From contig JASAOO010003560.1 in assembly GCA_030849075.1 (NCBI GenBank), positions 103,540 through 167,539 on the forward strand: a stretch of DNA of 64,000 nt, written 5' to 3'. The notes under the pieces are model-generated. The model had not been told where the DNA came from, searched no databases, and saw nothing but the letters and a program-made list of their open reading frames with translations. This document shows, in pieces, positions 39,714 through 49,100 of the stretch; within the stretch, counting starts at the first letter, position 1, and the number at the start of each line of letters is the position of its first letter. Made by a program: the position numbers and the translations under genes. Source of the DNA: Zelonia costaricensis (lineage: Eukaryota; Euglenozoa; Kinetoplastea; Trypanosomatida; Trypanosomatidae).

Positions 39714-40865
39714 ATGAACCACCCAAAGCTCCTGCCGAGTCAGGAGCTCGTGCTGCACCAGGTCAGCGTCGACAGCTTCTCGCCGGCCACCACGTCGGTG
39801 CTGAAGTTCCCCACGTCACCGCTCCTGCCGCGCTCGCCCTTCTCCGCTGCATCCCCGACTACCGCCACATCCCCCGCCGTGCCGTCGTCGCCGCTCAGCG
39901 CGTCGGGCACCCTCGCCGCCGCGCCGTCAATAGTGCGGCCACAAATTCGGCAACGCGACGAGTGGGTGGCGTCGCTGGCCGAGGTGGATGCCTTCACGCT
40001 CGACGCGAGCAGCATCTGCGGCTCGAGCTTCGAGCGGGGCGATGCGGTGCCGGTGCGCTACATCGCCGACAAGTTTGACCGCGCGTGGCTGTCGCGGCGC
40101 CCGGTGCTTGCGGTTCGCCGCGATGACGGCGTCGTCTCGATGGTACGTGGCAAGACGGGCGGGGTCGGCGGCTACCTCCCCGTGCTCTCAAACCTGAGCA
40201 CGTCTGTGCTCGAAGACGCTTTCACGGCGCTTGAGCTCGCGGCGCACGCCCACCCCGAGGTGCCGCTCGAGCGACTCATGCTCTACGCCCGACCTTTCGT
40301 CGGCGAGGCGGCGACGAGCGAGGAGGTGCTTGATGAGCTGCACGCATACTGGCTGCTGCGGCGCAACTCGACGGGCGGGCTTCTGTCGGCGATTCCAGAG
40401 CTGCACGTCGCCGTTCGCGAGGACAACGAGCTGGCGCTGTGCCACTCCGCCGTGCTGCGAGACTGTCCTCTGCCTTTCAAGCAGCGCGACTGGTACGTCC
40501 CGGTGGTGGAGCGGCGCCGGCCGGCAACCAAGCGCGTCCGCGCTGAGGTGCCGCAGGCTTGCGCCGTGGCGGATGTTCCGCCGTCGGCACTGGCGGCGTG
40601 CGAGGCCGGCGCGGAGAAGGCGCTGCGGCTCAGTGAGGCGATGCTACGCCGCGAGGAAACGCGTCTAAGACACACGCAGTTGACCCTGTACGAGCTCGCC
40701 TGCCTGCGTGGAGTGCAGGAGGACGGGCAGGGGCCCGACGACGCGGTGACTGGTGCGCTGCCGCTCTCGCTGCTCTCACGGTACGTTGTGACTCAATCGC
40801 CGCAGCAGACGCTGGTCGCCGATGTCAGACATGCAGCTACACCCACCGGGGAACAGAGTGCTTGA
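39714..40865 (+). CDS. Hypothetical protein with a weak Epl1/BRPF-like motif
   Basis: 383 aa from the ATG at 39714 (420 aa if the in-frame ATG at 39603 is used). The N-terminal 75 residues are Ser/Pro-rich. Then comes a folded-looking region: RQRDEWVASLAEVDAFTLD, RYIADKFDRAWLSRRPVLAV, and around residue 212 the segment ELHAYWLLRRNSTGGLLSAI. The pattern YWxLRRxSxxGLL is similar to the YWxLKRxSRNGxPL helix of Epl1/BRPF-type scaffold proteins in MYST histone-acetyltransferase complexes. The C-terminal part is helical and basic. The Epl1 link rests on one short motif, so it is a hypothesis; a wholly kinetoplastid-specific protein is equally possible. Confidence 0.75.
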   Translation: MNHPKLLPSQELVLHQVSVDSFSPATTSVLKFPTSPLLPRSPFSAASPTTATSPAVPSSPLSASGTLAAAPSIVRPQIRQRDEWVASLAEVDAFTLDASSICGSSFERGDAVPVRYIADKFDRAWLSRRPVLAVRRDDGVVSMVRGKTGGVGGYLPVLSNLSTSVLEDAFTALELAAHAHPEVPLERLMLYARPFVGEAATSEEVLDELHAYWLLRRNSTGGLLSAIPELHVAVREDNELALCHSAVLRDCPLPFKQRDWYVPVVERRRPATKRVRAEVPQACAVADVPPSALAACEAGAEKALRLSEAMLRREETRLRHTQLTLYELACLRGVQEDGQGPDDAVTGALPLSLLSRYVVTQSPQQTLVADVRHAATPTGEQSA

Positions 40866-41722
40866 GCCCAGGGGCCCGGCCGACACGAGCACACACACAC
40901 TCACACACACACCCATTGCACAGCGGTGTTCTAGATGCCATAAATACTACTGCGGCGGTGGTGGCTGACTCCGCGCCGCTCCCCGGCGCCTCCTGCGCAC
41001 CTGCTCCGTTCAATGTGTCACAGGGTAACGAGCGCGTGTCTCGCGCTGCGGCACAAATCGGCCTGGAGGCCGTAAGAAGAAAGGACCTGGAAAACAGAGA
41101 TGCAGCATGCGGCTGTGGCGAGGCTGGCAGGAGCCCAGGCAGAGGAGGGCGGCGGTGGGTCGAGAGGACGGTGAATCAGCCTTTTACGTTGGTGCTGTTC
41201 GCTTTCCGCGCGCGGCTCTTCGGCTCTCCTTTCTCTCTTGTGAGTTTCCCACCGCCCTCGCCGCGACGCGCCACACCCTGTTGCGCGCGTTCGTGTACAA
41301 TCGCTCGCGGTCGCGGTGCCTCGGCTACCGTCGTGGCAGTCACTGTGCCCTGCCATGAACTCTGTGGCTTGCGATAGCAAACCCCTCGCCCTTCTCCCCC
41401 TCTCTCTATTCCCTGGCCTCGCTTTCTTCACGCGGTGGGACGGCGGGTGCAGCCGGCCCTTTCCGCCCTCCTCCTCGCCCGCCCAGGTCTGTGCGCCTCG
41501 CCCATCACACCGCGCTTTGTGGACTCCGCCTCGCTCTACTCCGCCGTCTCCCCCTCCCCCTTTGTCTCCTCCTCTCGCCTAAATCGTCGCAGAACCCGCA
41601 AACGCGTACCGGCCCAACTCGTGCCGCCTCTGTGCCTCCCCGATCAGCCCCACGACTCCCGGCTTCCCCCCTTTCGTCCCCGTTCTCTCGTCTCATCGCG
41701 CGGAGCATCGCAGCACTGCAGC
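40866..41722. other. Intergenic region
   Basis: AC-rich run after the stop (40890-40913), then a strong C/T leader for SEC13. Continuous open frames through the leader (41435-41722) are in phase with SEC13 but are composed of C/T-rich noncoding-like codons. Confidence 0.55.
41526..41592 (+). promoter_or_regulatory. Candidate spliced-leader acceptor, SEC13
   Basis: A very long C/T tract (CCCCCTCCCCCTTTGTCTCC and flanks) ends in GTCGCAG, with the AG at 41591-41592. The 5'UTR would be about 130 bases. Confidence 0.5.
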
Positions 41723-42769
41723 ATGCGTGCCCAGCAATTCCCGCAGCCGGCGCGCGCGCCAGTAGCGATGCCGCCGCGGCCCATGAACGGCGTCCCCGCC
41801 CCGGCGGCGCCACAGTCGCCGGTGGTGCAGGAGCACACGGACGTTATTCACGACACCCAGTTCGACTACTACGGCCTGCAGCTCGCTACGGCCAGCTCTG
41901 ACCGCACCATCGGCATTCACGTTGCCCGGGCTGGGGTGCCGCTGAGTCGCGTTGCGACCCTCACCGGCCACGAGGGTCCGGTGTGGATGATCAGCTGGGC
42001 GCACCCGCGCTTCGGCAACCTCCTCGCTTCCGCCTCGTACGACCAGAAGGCGATCATTTGGAAGGAGATTCGGCAGGGTGCGCCGCGCTGGATTCCCGTG
42101 CACGTGATCGACATCCACACCGGCAGCGTCAACGCGGTTCAGTGGGCGCCGGAGGAGTACGGCCCCGTCGTGGCTACTGCGAGCAGCGACGGCACCGTTG
42201 CCGTCACGACGTACCGCGACGGGTGCTGGCAGCCGAGCATAAAGCTGAGCAAGAACAGCAACCAGATCGCCCACGCCATGGGCGCCACCTGCGTGTCCTT
42301 CGCCCCGTTCAAGTCCAACCTGGGGCAGCACGTTATTGTCGCGTCGGGCGGCTGCGACGGCCACGTCCGACTGTGGGTGTCGCCGTGCTCGCCAGAGATC
42401 GGGCTCGGGTTCGAGCTGCACCAGGCGATTGAGGCACACACCGACTGGGTGCGCGATGTGGCGTTCTGTCCCACGTCCCCGGCGTCGCGTTTCGTCGTCC
42501 TCGCCTCGTGTGGGCAGGACAAGACGGTCGTCATCTATCGCAAGCCGTGGGACCAGCTGTACGCGGAGATTACCGACGGCACCTCGCAGGCCACGGAGTG
42601 GGAGCGCAGCGTGATTGACTTTAGCGAACCGGTTTGGCGCCTGTCCTGGGCTCCATCTGGCGAGATGCTTGTCGTGACAAACGCGCAGTCGGAAGTGTTT
42701 GTGCTTCGCGAGGGCGCCGACTTTACGGAGCCGTGGATTCAGCAACCGCTCAAGGACTTCCAGCAGTAG
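41723..42769 (+). CDS. SEC13: SEC13, COPII coat / nuclear pore WD40 protein
   Basis: 348 aa. After a Pro/Ala-rich 30-residue N-terminal extension the protein is a WD40 propeller in Sec13 order. It contains HTDVIHDTQFDYYGLQLATA, SSDRTIGIH, LTGHEGPVWMISWAHPRFGN, LLASASYDQKAIIW, HTGSVNAVQWAPEEYG and HTDWVRDVAFCP, then SPVWRL-type closing blades. Sec13 pairs with Sec31 in the outer COPII cage and with Nup84-complex members; in T. brucei Sec13 is also reported in the nuclear pore. All six family blades seem intact and no residues stand out. The start at 41723 follows AG at 41712-41713; a second Met at about residue 16 could also serve. Confidence 0.95.
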   Translation: MRAQQFPQPARAPVAMPPRPMNGVPAPAAPQSPVVQEHTDVIHDTQFDYYGLQLATASSDRTIGIHVARAGVPLSRVATLTGHEGPVWMISWAHPRFGNLLASASYDQKAIIWKEIRQGAPRWIPVHVIDIHTGSVNAVQWAPEEYGPVVATASSDGTVAVTTYRDGCWQPSIKLSKNSNQIAHAMGATCVSFAPFKSNLGQHVIVASGGCDGHVRLWVSPCSPEIGLGFELHQAIEAHTDWVRDVAFCPTSPASRFVVLASCGQDKTVVIYRKPWDQLYAEITDGTSQATEWERSVIDFSEPVWRLSWAPSGEMLVVTNAQSEVFVLREGADFTEPWIQQPLKDFQQ

Positions 42770-43509
42770 TGCCTTTGCGTCCCTGGCAGATTGGTGCACC
42801 CTGCTTACACTGTGTCTCGTCCCGGTAACGTCGTTTGCACTCGCGTAGAGCTGATGCGCTGCTTCGCCGTGTGGACCAGTACCCCCGCTGGCTGGCAACT
42901 GCGCTGCGCTGGCGGGGATACCGGCCCGTGGCCCCGCCCGACCCTCTAGTCTTCTCCGCCTTTTTTTTGCTGTAGGTAGACCGCCGGCGGTGGACGTTGG
43001 TGCTGAGCCGGGGAATCGCGATCCCAAACGGAGAAGGTGAAGCGTGTCCTCGCCGAGACACAGGGGTGCGTGCCACAGCGGTCGGTGGAGTGGCGGAGGG
43101 CTGCCTGACAGGGGCTGCCGTCTCTCGCCAGCTGGGTGCTGGGCCTCACTCCTCCTTGCAGGTGCCCTTGTCTCGTCCTCTTCCATTTCACCTGGATACG
43201 GGCGCCGGCGTCACAGTTTGTGTCGGCCACATGGACACCCGCGGCAGGTCAGCAGAGTCCCCGTGGCTGGTCCAGCAGTCGTGGGTGTGTGTCTCAGGGA
43301 ATGTGCCACTGAGCGCCTCGTCGTGTTTTTCTTCTTCTTTCATTGTGCAGGGAAAGGCTAAGCGAGTGCGCGCGCGAGGGAGCGACAAGAAAAGAAGCTG
43401 ATTTGTGCTGCCGTTCCTGGCGCGCGCACGCACGCACCGGCGACGGTGCCATCGCGCTGCGCCACTTCTACCGGCGTCGGCTCCTTCTTCTTCCCCCACG
43501 CGGCCGCTG

Positions 43510-43539
43510 AACTCACACCGTTTTTCGGTGTGATGAGTT
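43510..43539 (+). other. Predicted RNA hairpin with T5 loop
   Basis: The arm AACTCACACCG (43510-43520), a TTTTT loop (43521-43525) and the arm CGGTGTGATGAGTT (43526-43539) pair over 11 bp with a three-base bulge in the 3' arm. It lies in the spacer between SEC13 and the first zinc-finger gene. Confidence 0.5.
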
Positions 43540-44608
43540 TGACGAGTCGGCAGCAATCCAAAAGAAAACAACAACGCAGCGTCACGAGGTGACGGGATCA
43601 CGCCAGCTCCATTCGAAATGTGAGGGGCGCGTTCGTGGGCCACACTGCTGGCGCGACGCCGCTCACTCACGGGAGAGCAAGCGCGGAAGGAGGGGGTGCT
43701 ACAAGTCATGTCCTCTTGAACCACTCCGACTGCGCTACCAGCAGTGGCGCGAGTCGCCCTCTTGTGTGGCTGTGTGGCGCGGCGTTACAAGCAAGAAGCA
43801 CAGCAGGCGCTCTGCTTATAAGAAAGCAGAGTGAGCTGCAGGCCGCAACAACAGCCTTTCGTCGTCGCACGGCTTGTTACCCCCCCCTCGGCACAGTGTG
43901 TGCATGAGTGCCTTTTTCCCCAATTGCACTGGGCACTGCTCCCCTGCACTACCCTTCATCCTTTTGTATCTGCCTCTCCCCTCTCACCTTTAACACACAC
44001 ACACACACCTCCGCAGTAAACTGGCATGAAGAGTCCAAAAGCGTTGGTTCGCCCCTCGCCTTTCTCTACCTCACCTTCCCCACTCCGTCGTTCTGTATAT
44101 CTTTCGTATACACAGAAGCGCACCTTTCCTCCTCCTCCTCTTTTCGCTTTTTTGCCCACCTTATCTCCGCAGCTTTGCTGTCCGAGGCCCCAGCTTCCGA
44201 TCACCGCGCTGTCAGAATTCATAAGCGCGCTGCGTCGCTTCCCCATCGCGACCGGACCTCTCCCTACGACACATCACTGCGAGCTGTCACACACCGACCG
44301 CACCACTCGTCAAGCTCTCAGCCCCCCCCCTCCCCGCCTCGTCGCGCAACGTGTGCGTGACCTGAACGCATTTCACACGTAAGAGAGGTTTTCTGCCTTT
44401 CCTTTTCACGCTTCCCCCAGCGCTCGTTTTGTTGTCGTTTTTTTTTTCTGCCTTCCCCCTTTCCCCGACTCTCCTGCGGAGTGGCATCAAGGTGCGGCGT
44501 AAATTGCATTACCCCATCCTCCTCTTCGTGCCCTTTCGCTCGAGCACTGACATCGCAGGTGGTCACTCTCTTTTTCCCTTTGTGCTTCCACCCCTCTTCC
44601 GGTACGTC

Positions 44609-44647
44609 TCCGTCGTTCTCTCGCCTCCAGTTTCTTCTTTCTTCTAG
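44609..44647 (+). promoter_or_regulatory. Strong candidate spliced-leader acceptor, first zinc-finger gene
   Basis: CTCGCCTCCAGTTTCTTCTT followed by TCTTCTAG, with the AG at 44646-44647. It would give a 5'UTR of about 379 bases that includes the (CA)n run. Confidence 0.5.
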
Positions 44648-44969
44648 GCTTCCGCGCGAGCGCGTTCTCGTGAGCGCTACTCAGTCAGCACTTCATCGCT
44701 GTGTGCTACAGCTGCTGCGCTGACAGCTACTTGCTTGAGCGTCTTCTTCCCTTTGCCCCACTTGTCTGTTTTCCTCCCACGTCGCGTCTGACGCGTTGCA
44801 CGTACGGTACTTCGTCCTTCCTGGTCGGAACACCACGGCAGTTTAGAACAACCAAGGAGTCCTTGTCCTGGTACCTGTCCAAACCGCGAATTCACTGTTC
44901 TACACAACACCACGGAATCTCTCAAGCTGTTAAAAAAAACAAGAGAGTACCTCAGCTGACTCATCCACG

Positions 44970-44970
44970 A

Positions 44971-45003
<33 letters not shown>
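44970..45003. repeat. (CA)n microsatellite in leader
   Basis: AC dinucleotides broken once by T (44,977), ending 24 bases before the ATG at 45027, so almost certainly in the mature 5'UTR. Confidence 0.9.
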
Positions 45004-45026
45004 GTCGAAGCCCTGAAGAAGGAAGG

Positions 45027-46172
45027 ATGACTTCTGCGGCGTTGCCTTACATCACCCGCGACGTGGCCACGGAGCCTCCGACCACGATTGTGATTGTGCC
45101 GTGTGGCGGTCAGCCGCCGGAGCTGTCGAACAAGGATGAGGCGGTGTTCGCCGTCACCGAGGACTGCGTGGAGCCGACGAAGGGCTGGATCAACCGTGAA
45201 GGAAAGCCGTTGCTGACCGTGTGTTTCATGCACAGTTTTGGCAAGTGCGTGGGGCGAACCAACTCGAACCCGGCAACGTGCTTTCAGATTCACATCAAGG
45301 CGAACGTCCTCAATGCGCTGCGCAAGCACTACACGAACCCGACTCGCCGCTTCTTCACGCGCACGGTGAAGGCGTTGCTCAGCCCTGAGCTGCGCCAGCT
45401 GCTCTGCATGCGTGCACACAAGGAGCTCAAGGTTCAGTACCTCGAGTACCGGGTCAGCGACGTCTTTCCGTCCACGGGGCTCCTCCAGTACGAGGCGGCG
45501 TACCGGCGCTGGCTCTTCTCCGACGACACCAACGCCGACCACGCCGGCACCATCACCGTGCTGCAGTGCCTGCATTTCTCCATGACCGGCTCGTGCAACT
45601 GCAGCACCGACTGCCCCTATATCCACGCCGACCTCAAGAAGGCGCAGGTGCGCGACCCCATGCTGGCACGCGCGCTCCGCGACGTCAGCGACGTCACGCA
45701 GGGGCTCCCCGGCGTCTCAATCCGCGTGCCGGCCTCGATGCCGCCCGCGCATCCACAGACCTTTTCTATTGTCGACGGCGCTTACGCAAGCATCGCTGAC
45801 GGTGCGTACCCGCAGAGCGGCATGCCGTCGGACCCGATTCGCAACTTCACCAAAGTGCCCGTCTTTACGCTGGTGCGCGGCGACGGGGAGAACGGCGGCC
45901 GCCTGGTCCCCATGCAGATGCACCAGCACGATTCGACGTCCTCCCCGAACAGCGGGTCCGTGAACGGGGCGCAGCAGCTCAACCGCGTCTCTTTCTACAC
46001 CCCAGAGGAGCCGGTTTCGGAGATGGCCGCGAGCACCAAGGCATCGCCATCTGGCAAGGCAGAGAAGACCTCCTCGGATGGCAAGAGCGGCAGCGGGTGG
46101 GTGAGCAGCAGCAACGAAGGCGTCAGCAGCAGCAACAACCACACCGGCAGCAGCGGCAGCGGCAGCGATTAG
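45027..46172 (+). CDS. CCCH zinc-finger protein, paralogue A
   Basis: 381 aa. Two CCCH-type clusters are present. The first is unusual, C66-X7-C74-X10-C85-X3-H89 (in CFMHSFGKC and CFQIH). The second is canonical CX8CX5CX3H, C181-C190-C196-H200 (CLHFSMTGSCNCSTDCPYIH). Between them is a conserved block (HYTNPTRRFFTRTVKALLSP, ELKVQYLEYRVSDV) shared with the gene at 51608. The C-terminal 170 residues are Ser/Asn/Gly-rich and disordered. Such trypanosomatid ZC3H proteins are mostly cytosolic post-transcriptional regulators that bind mRNA UTRs; the target is unknown. I recall a tandem ZC3H39/ZC3H40 pair in T. brucei that may be the counterpart, but did not check it. The ATG at 45027 follows the CA-rich leader. 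Confidence 0.88.
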   Translation: MTSAALPYITRDVATEPPTTIVIVPCGGQPPELSNKDEAVFAVTEDCVEPTKGWINREGKPLLTVCFMHSFGKCVGRTNSNPATCFQIHIKANVLNALRKHYTNPTRRFFTRTVKALLSPELRQLLCMRAHKELKVQYLEYRVSDVFPSTGLLQYEAAYRRWLFSDDTNADHAGTITVLQCLHFSMTGSCNCSTDCPYIHADLKKAQVRDPMLARALRDVSDVTQGLPGVSIRVPASMPPAHPQTFSIVDGAYASIADGAYPQSGMPSDPIRNFTKVPVFTLVRGDGENGGRLVPMQMHQHDSTSSPNSGSVNGAQQLNRVSFYTPEEPVSEMAASTKASPSGKAEKTSSDGKSGSGWVSSSNEGVSSSNNHTGSSGSGSD

Positions 46173-49100
46173 AACGCTCGCGCGGTGTGCACCCTGCCGT
46201 TACTGTTTCCCCTGAACGGCTCGGCGCTCGTGTGAGCACCTCCTGCTCTTGATTCTCTGTTTCTCTTTTCTTGTCGCACGCTTTCCCCATTTGCCTCTGG
46301 ACAGGCGGAGAGTGCAGCTGCTTCGACACCCCGACGTCCTCCTCTCGTTTCTGCGCCCGGTTGCGCCGGTGCATATCCGTGCGCTAGCCCAGGACAAAAC
46401 TCGTGCATCGGCTCTCTTGTTCTCTTTTTTTTTTTTTACCCCCCCCCTCCCTCCTCCCCTCCCGTCTTTATTTCTCCGCGTCGTCCGACTCCGTACTTCT
46501 CTTTTTTGGTTTTCTTTCTTGCTTTTTTTTTTCCTTTCCCTCTTGCCTCTACCACCCACTTTTTTCTCGTGTGCTTGTGTGTTTGCAGGGTGCTCTGCAC
46601 CGTCACCCGCGCCTGCTGTGCCGTTTCGCCTACCTCTTTCGCTCTTCCACCCTCAACCCCCCCCCCCACTCACCTTGTGTGCCCTCTCAAAGCGACTCAC
46701 ATGTCACCCCCGTTCCGTCCCCCTCTCACCTTTCTCTCTTTCTTTTTTTTTCTCCTTCCGTCGCTTCCCTCCCTTCTTTGCTCACCTCTCTCACCCGCCG
46801 CCCTTCGAGACCCGCACAGAAGCATGCGCGTTTCTTTGCTCTTGTGAACGCCGTTGGCTCCCTCAAGCCCGTCACTCCAGGAGCATGACACTCCCTCCCC
46901 CCTCTTATCCCGGTTCCAACGCCCCGGCCTGCCAACCCGTTCCGTCGAGTGCGCCGCTTCCACTCATTTCGTTTCTCTCCCTTGCCTTCTTTCAGCTCTG
47001 TCTTACGCATCTCTCCCTTCTTCTTCTCACCCCCGTCTACGTTTGCCTCGCTCTCTCTTCGTGTATGGTGCGTTCCGTCCTCCCTTTCGCTGCGCTCCTT
47101 CTTTCTCTGTCTCTGTTCGCACGTGTGCCGGCGACGCTGTTTCTTCGCGCTTTGGCTAGGTCGCTTCTCATTGTCAGCGACTCCTACCTGCGACCTCACA
47201 CGCCGAGCCCTTCTCTTTGTCATCGCGTGCGATCCTAGCGCGTTTTCTTTCACGCTCTGTTCTCACCTTGATTCGAATACGCGTGTGCGTCTCTTCTTTT
47301 TTTTTTTTTTCTGTGTGTCTGCGTGTGTCTGTGCGCGTATTTCATCACCGTTTGTTTTGGGCGAGCTACTCAGCGGCACGCTCTGCGTTCGCTCCACGAC
47401 GGCTTCGCGCCCGCCCCTTCCGGTCTGCGTCGAGCCCAAGTCCTTTCCTCCCCTTCTGAATGTCTGCCCTTCCATCTCCATCACGCACGCCTCTCTCAAG
47501 TAGCGTCTTTCGACAGTGAGGCATGCCTGAAATCCGAAATGCAAGCATATCATTTCACATCTAGCGAGAAATCCAATGGGCTGTGTAGTGACACGCATCG
47601 TTGTAGCATTTGTTTGCTCTTTTGTGTTTTCCCTCGCATCTTCTTTTCACCGCCCCCGGGGCGGGGGCAAAGCGTGAGCGCCCAGCCGAAAAAGGCCCAG
47701 CCGGGAAGGCTCAGGAGCGGCTCGCTCATACACGCCCACAGCGGCAAGCGAGTTGCTTTCTTGTGAGCTGCGTGCGCGCCTCTTCCCAGCCTCCTCTCAA
47801 ACATCTTGGCCCCAGAGTGAGAAAGAGAGAGAGGACGAGCTCTTTCTCTTCTCGACCTTTGTTTTGTCGGAGCTGACCCGTCACGTAGGCTCTGCGTCGC
47901 GCTGGCGCTGAGGCTCGCTCCCGAGTGCCTGGACGGTCCTGTTTTCATTTTCTTTCTCTTTTCCAGTCGACTCACGACCCACCTATCGCTATCCCGTCTA
48001 AGCACATCGACACGGATTAGCACCTCTTGGTTTACTCTCCGCGCCCTCCCCTTTACCGCGACACGTGTCATCGCCCCGTGACGTTGAGCGGGTTTTGTGT
48101 TTCTCGCAAAGGCTTCGCCGCAGCCCTTCACACCCCCTTCTCCATTGGCAAGGCGCCTCTGACGACGAGCGTGTTCTTTTTCCTTTCCGTACCCCAAATG
48201 CTTTGGGGGCACACTCTGTCGTTTCCCTCTCTCTCCGGTTCGCCTCTCCTTCCCCGTTTCTGTTGTGTGCTCGGCGCTGCTGTAGGAGCTTCTCCTTTTT
48301 TTCTGTTTGTGCGGCTGCGCGTCTCGTGATGCTCGTTCGCGAAAGAGGAACGGGAGCGATCGGAGACAGGGCGGAACCCAAGTCTCGGCTCTTACTCTCT
48401 CCTACTCTCCCTCCGCCACGACCCGCTCTCACGCCTCGACGCATCGATGCTGTTGTACGTGTTGGCAGCTGGCCGTGCCACTCCCAACACGTCTATACAT
48501 CGTCGTTTCCGCTCCAGGCAAAGCGGGGGTTTGAGCTACGGCAGTGACGGGGCCACTGCCCTGCATGTGTCTTGGTGTCCTTTTGGGGGTTCCAGTGTGC
48601 ACGTGTTCGTGTGCGCGCGTGCACGTTTCCTTCGCTGTGTCTCTTTTTTTTTTTTTTTCTTCCGCCCTGCCCCTGTTGCCGGCTGCTCTTTCAGTGCGTT
48701 TCTCCCTGTATCTCCGCGACCACGCCGCAGCCAAGCATCGTCCTACAAAACCCCACCACTCTCTCTGCTTTGTCGAGAGTGGTGCGATTTCTTTTTTCCT
48801 GTTCGGTCTTTTGCGTCAGGTCTCGAGCTCGAGCAGGTCGTGGTCTGTTGGTGCTGGCGCGTGCCCCACGGCTCAGTCACCCCCCCCCCGCGAACGGATG
48901 CTTGTGAATGATCCCCACGAGCGGGAACCCATCTACGACCTCCGCCACTGGTGTGCCTCAGCCCTCTTCCCGGCCCCCCTCCCCAGCGCGTGTTTTGCGC
49001 TGTCAACGCGGCCTTCGTTCTGTTTTTGTCTCGAGGGGTGGAGAGAGGATGCTCTGGGTAACTCTCAATGCGGAACGATGGAAGAGCCTACGCACCCCCC

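Larger units (their letters stand above)
42770..45026. other. Long intergenic region (2.26 kb) before the zinc-finger genes
   Basis: Two compositions. 42,780-43,320 is GC-rich and not pyrimidine-biased, unlike other spacers. 43,860-45,000 is C/T-rich with poly-C (44,319-44,327) and T9 (44,439-44,447), ending in a long (CA)n at 44,970-45,003. A bulged hairpin lies at 43,510-43,539. No gene supported. Confidence 0.55.

Noticed and set aside
44970..45003. (CA)n runs as possible minisatellite or telomeric repeats
   Set aside because: Simple dinucleotide microsatellites, common in Leishmania UTRs; no TTAGGG-type telomeric units seen.
46249..47238. 329-codon + strand frame in the first long spacer
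   Set aside because: Ser/Leu/Phe/Pro string produced by T/C-rich, stop-poor sequence; codon use unlike the real genes.
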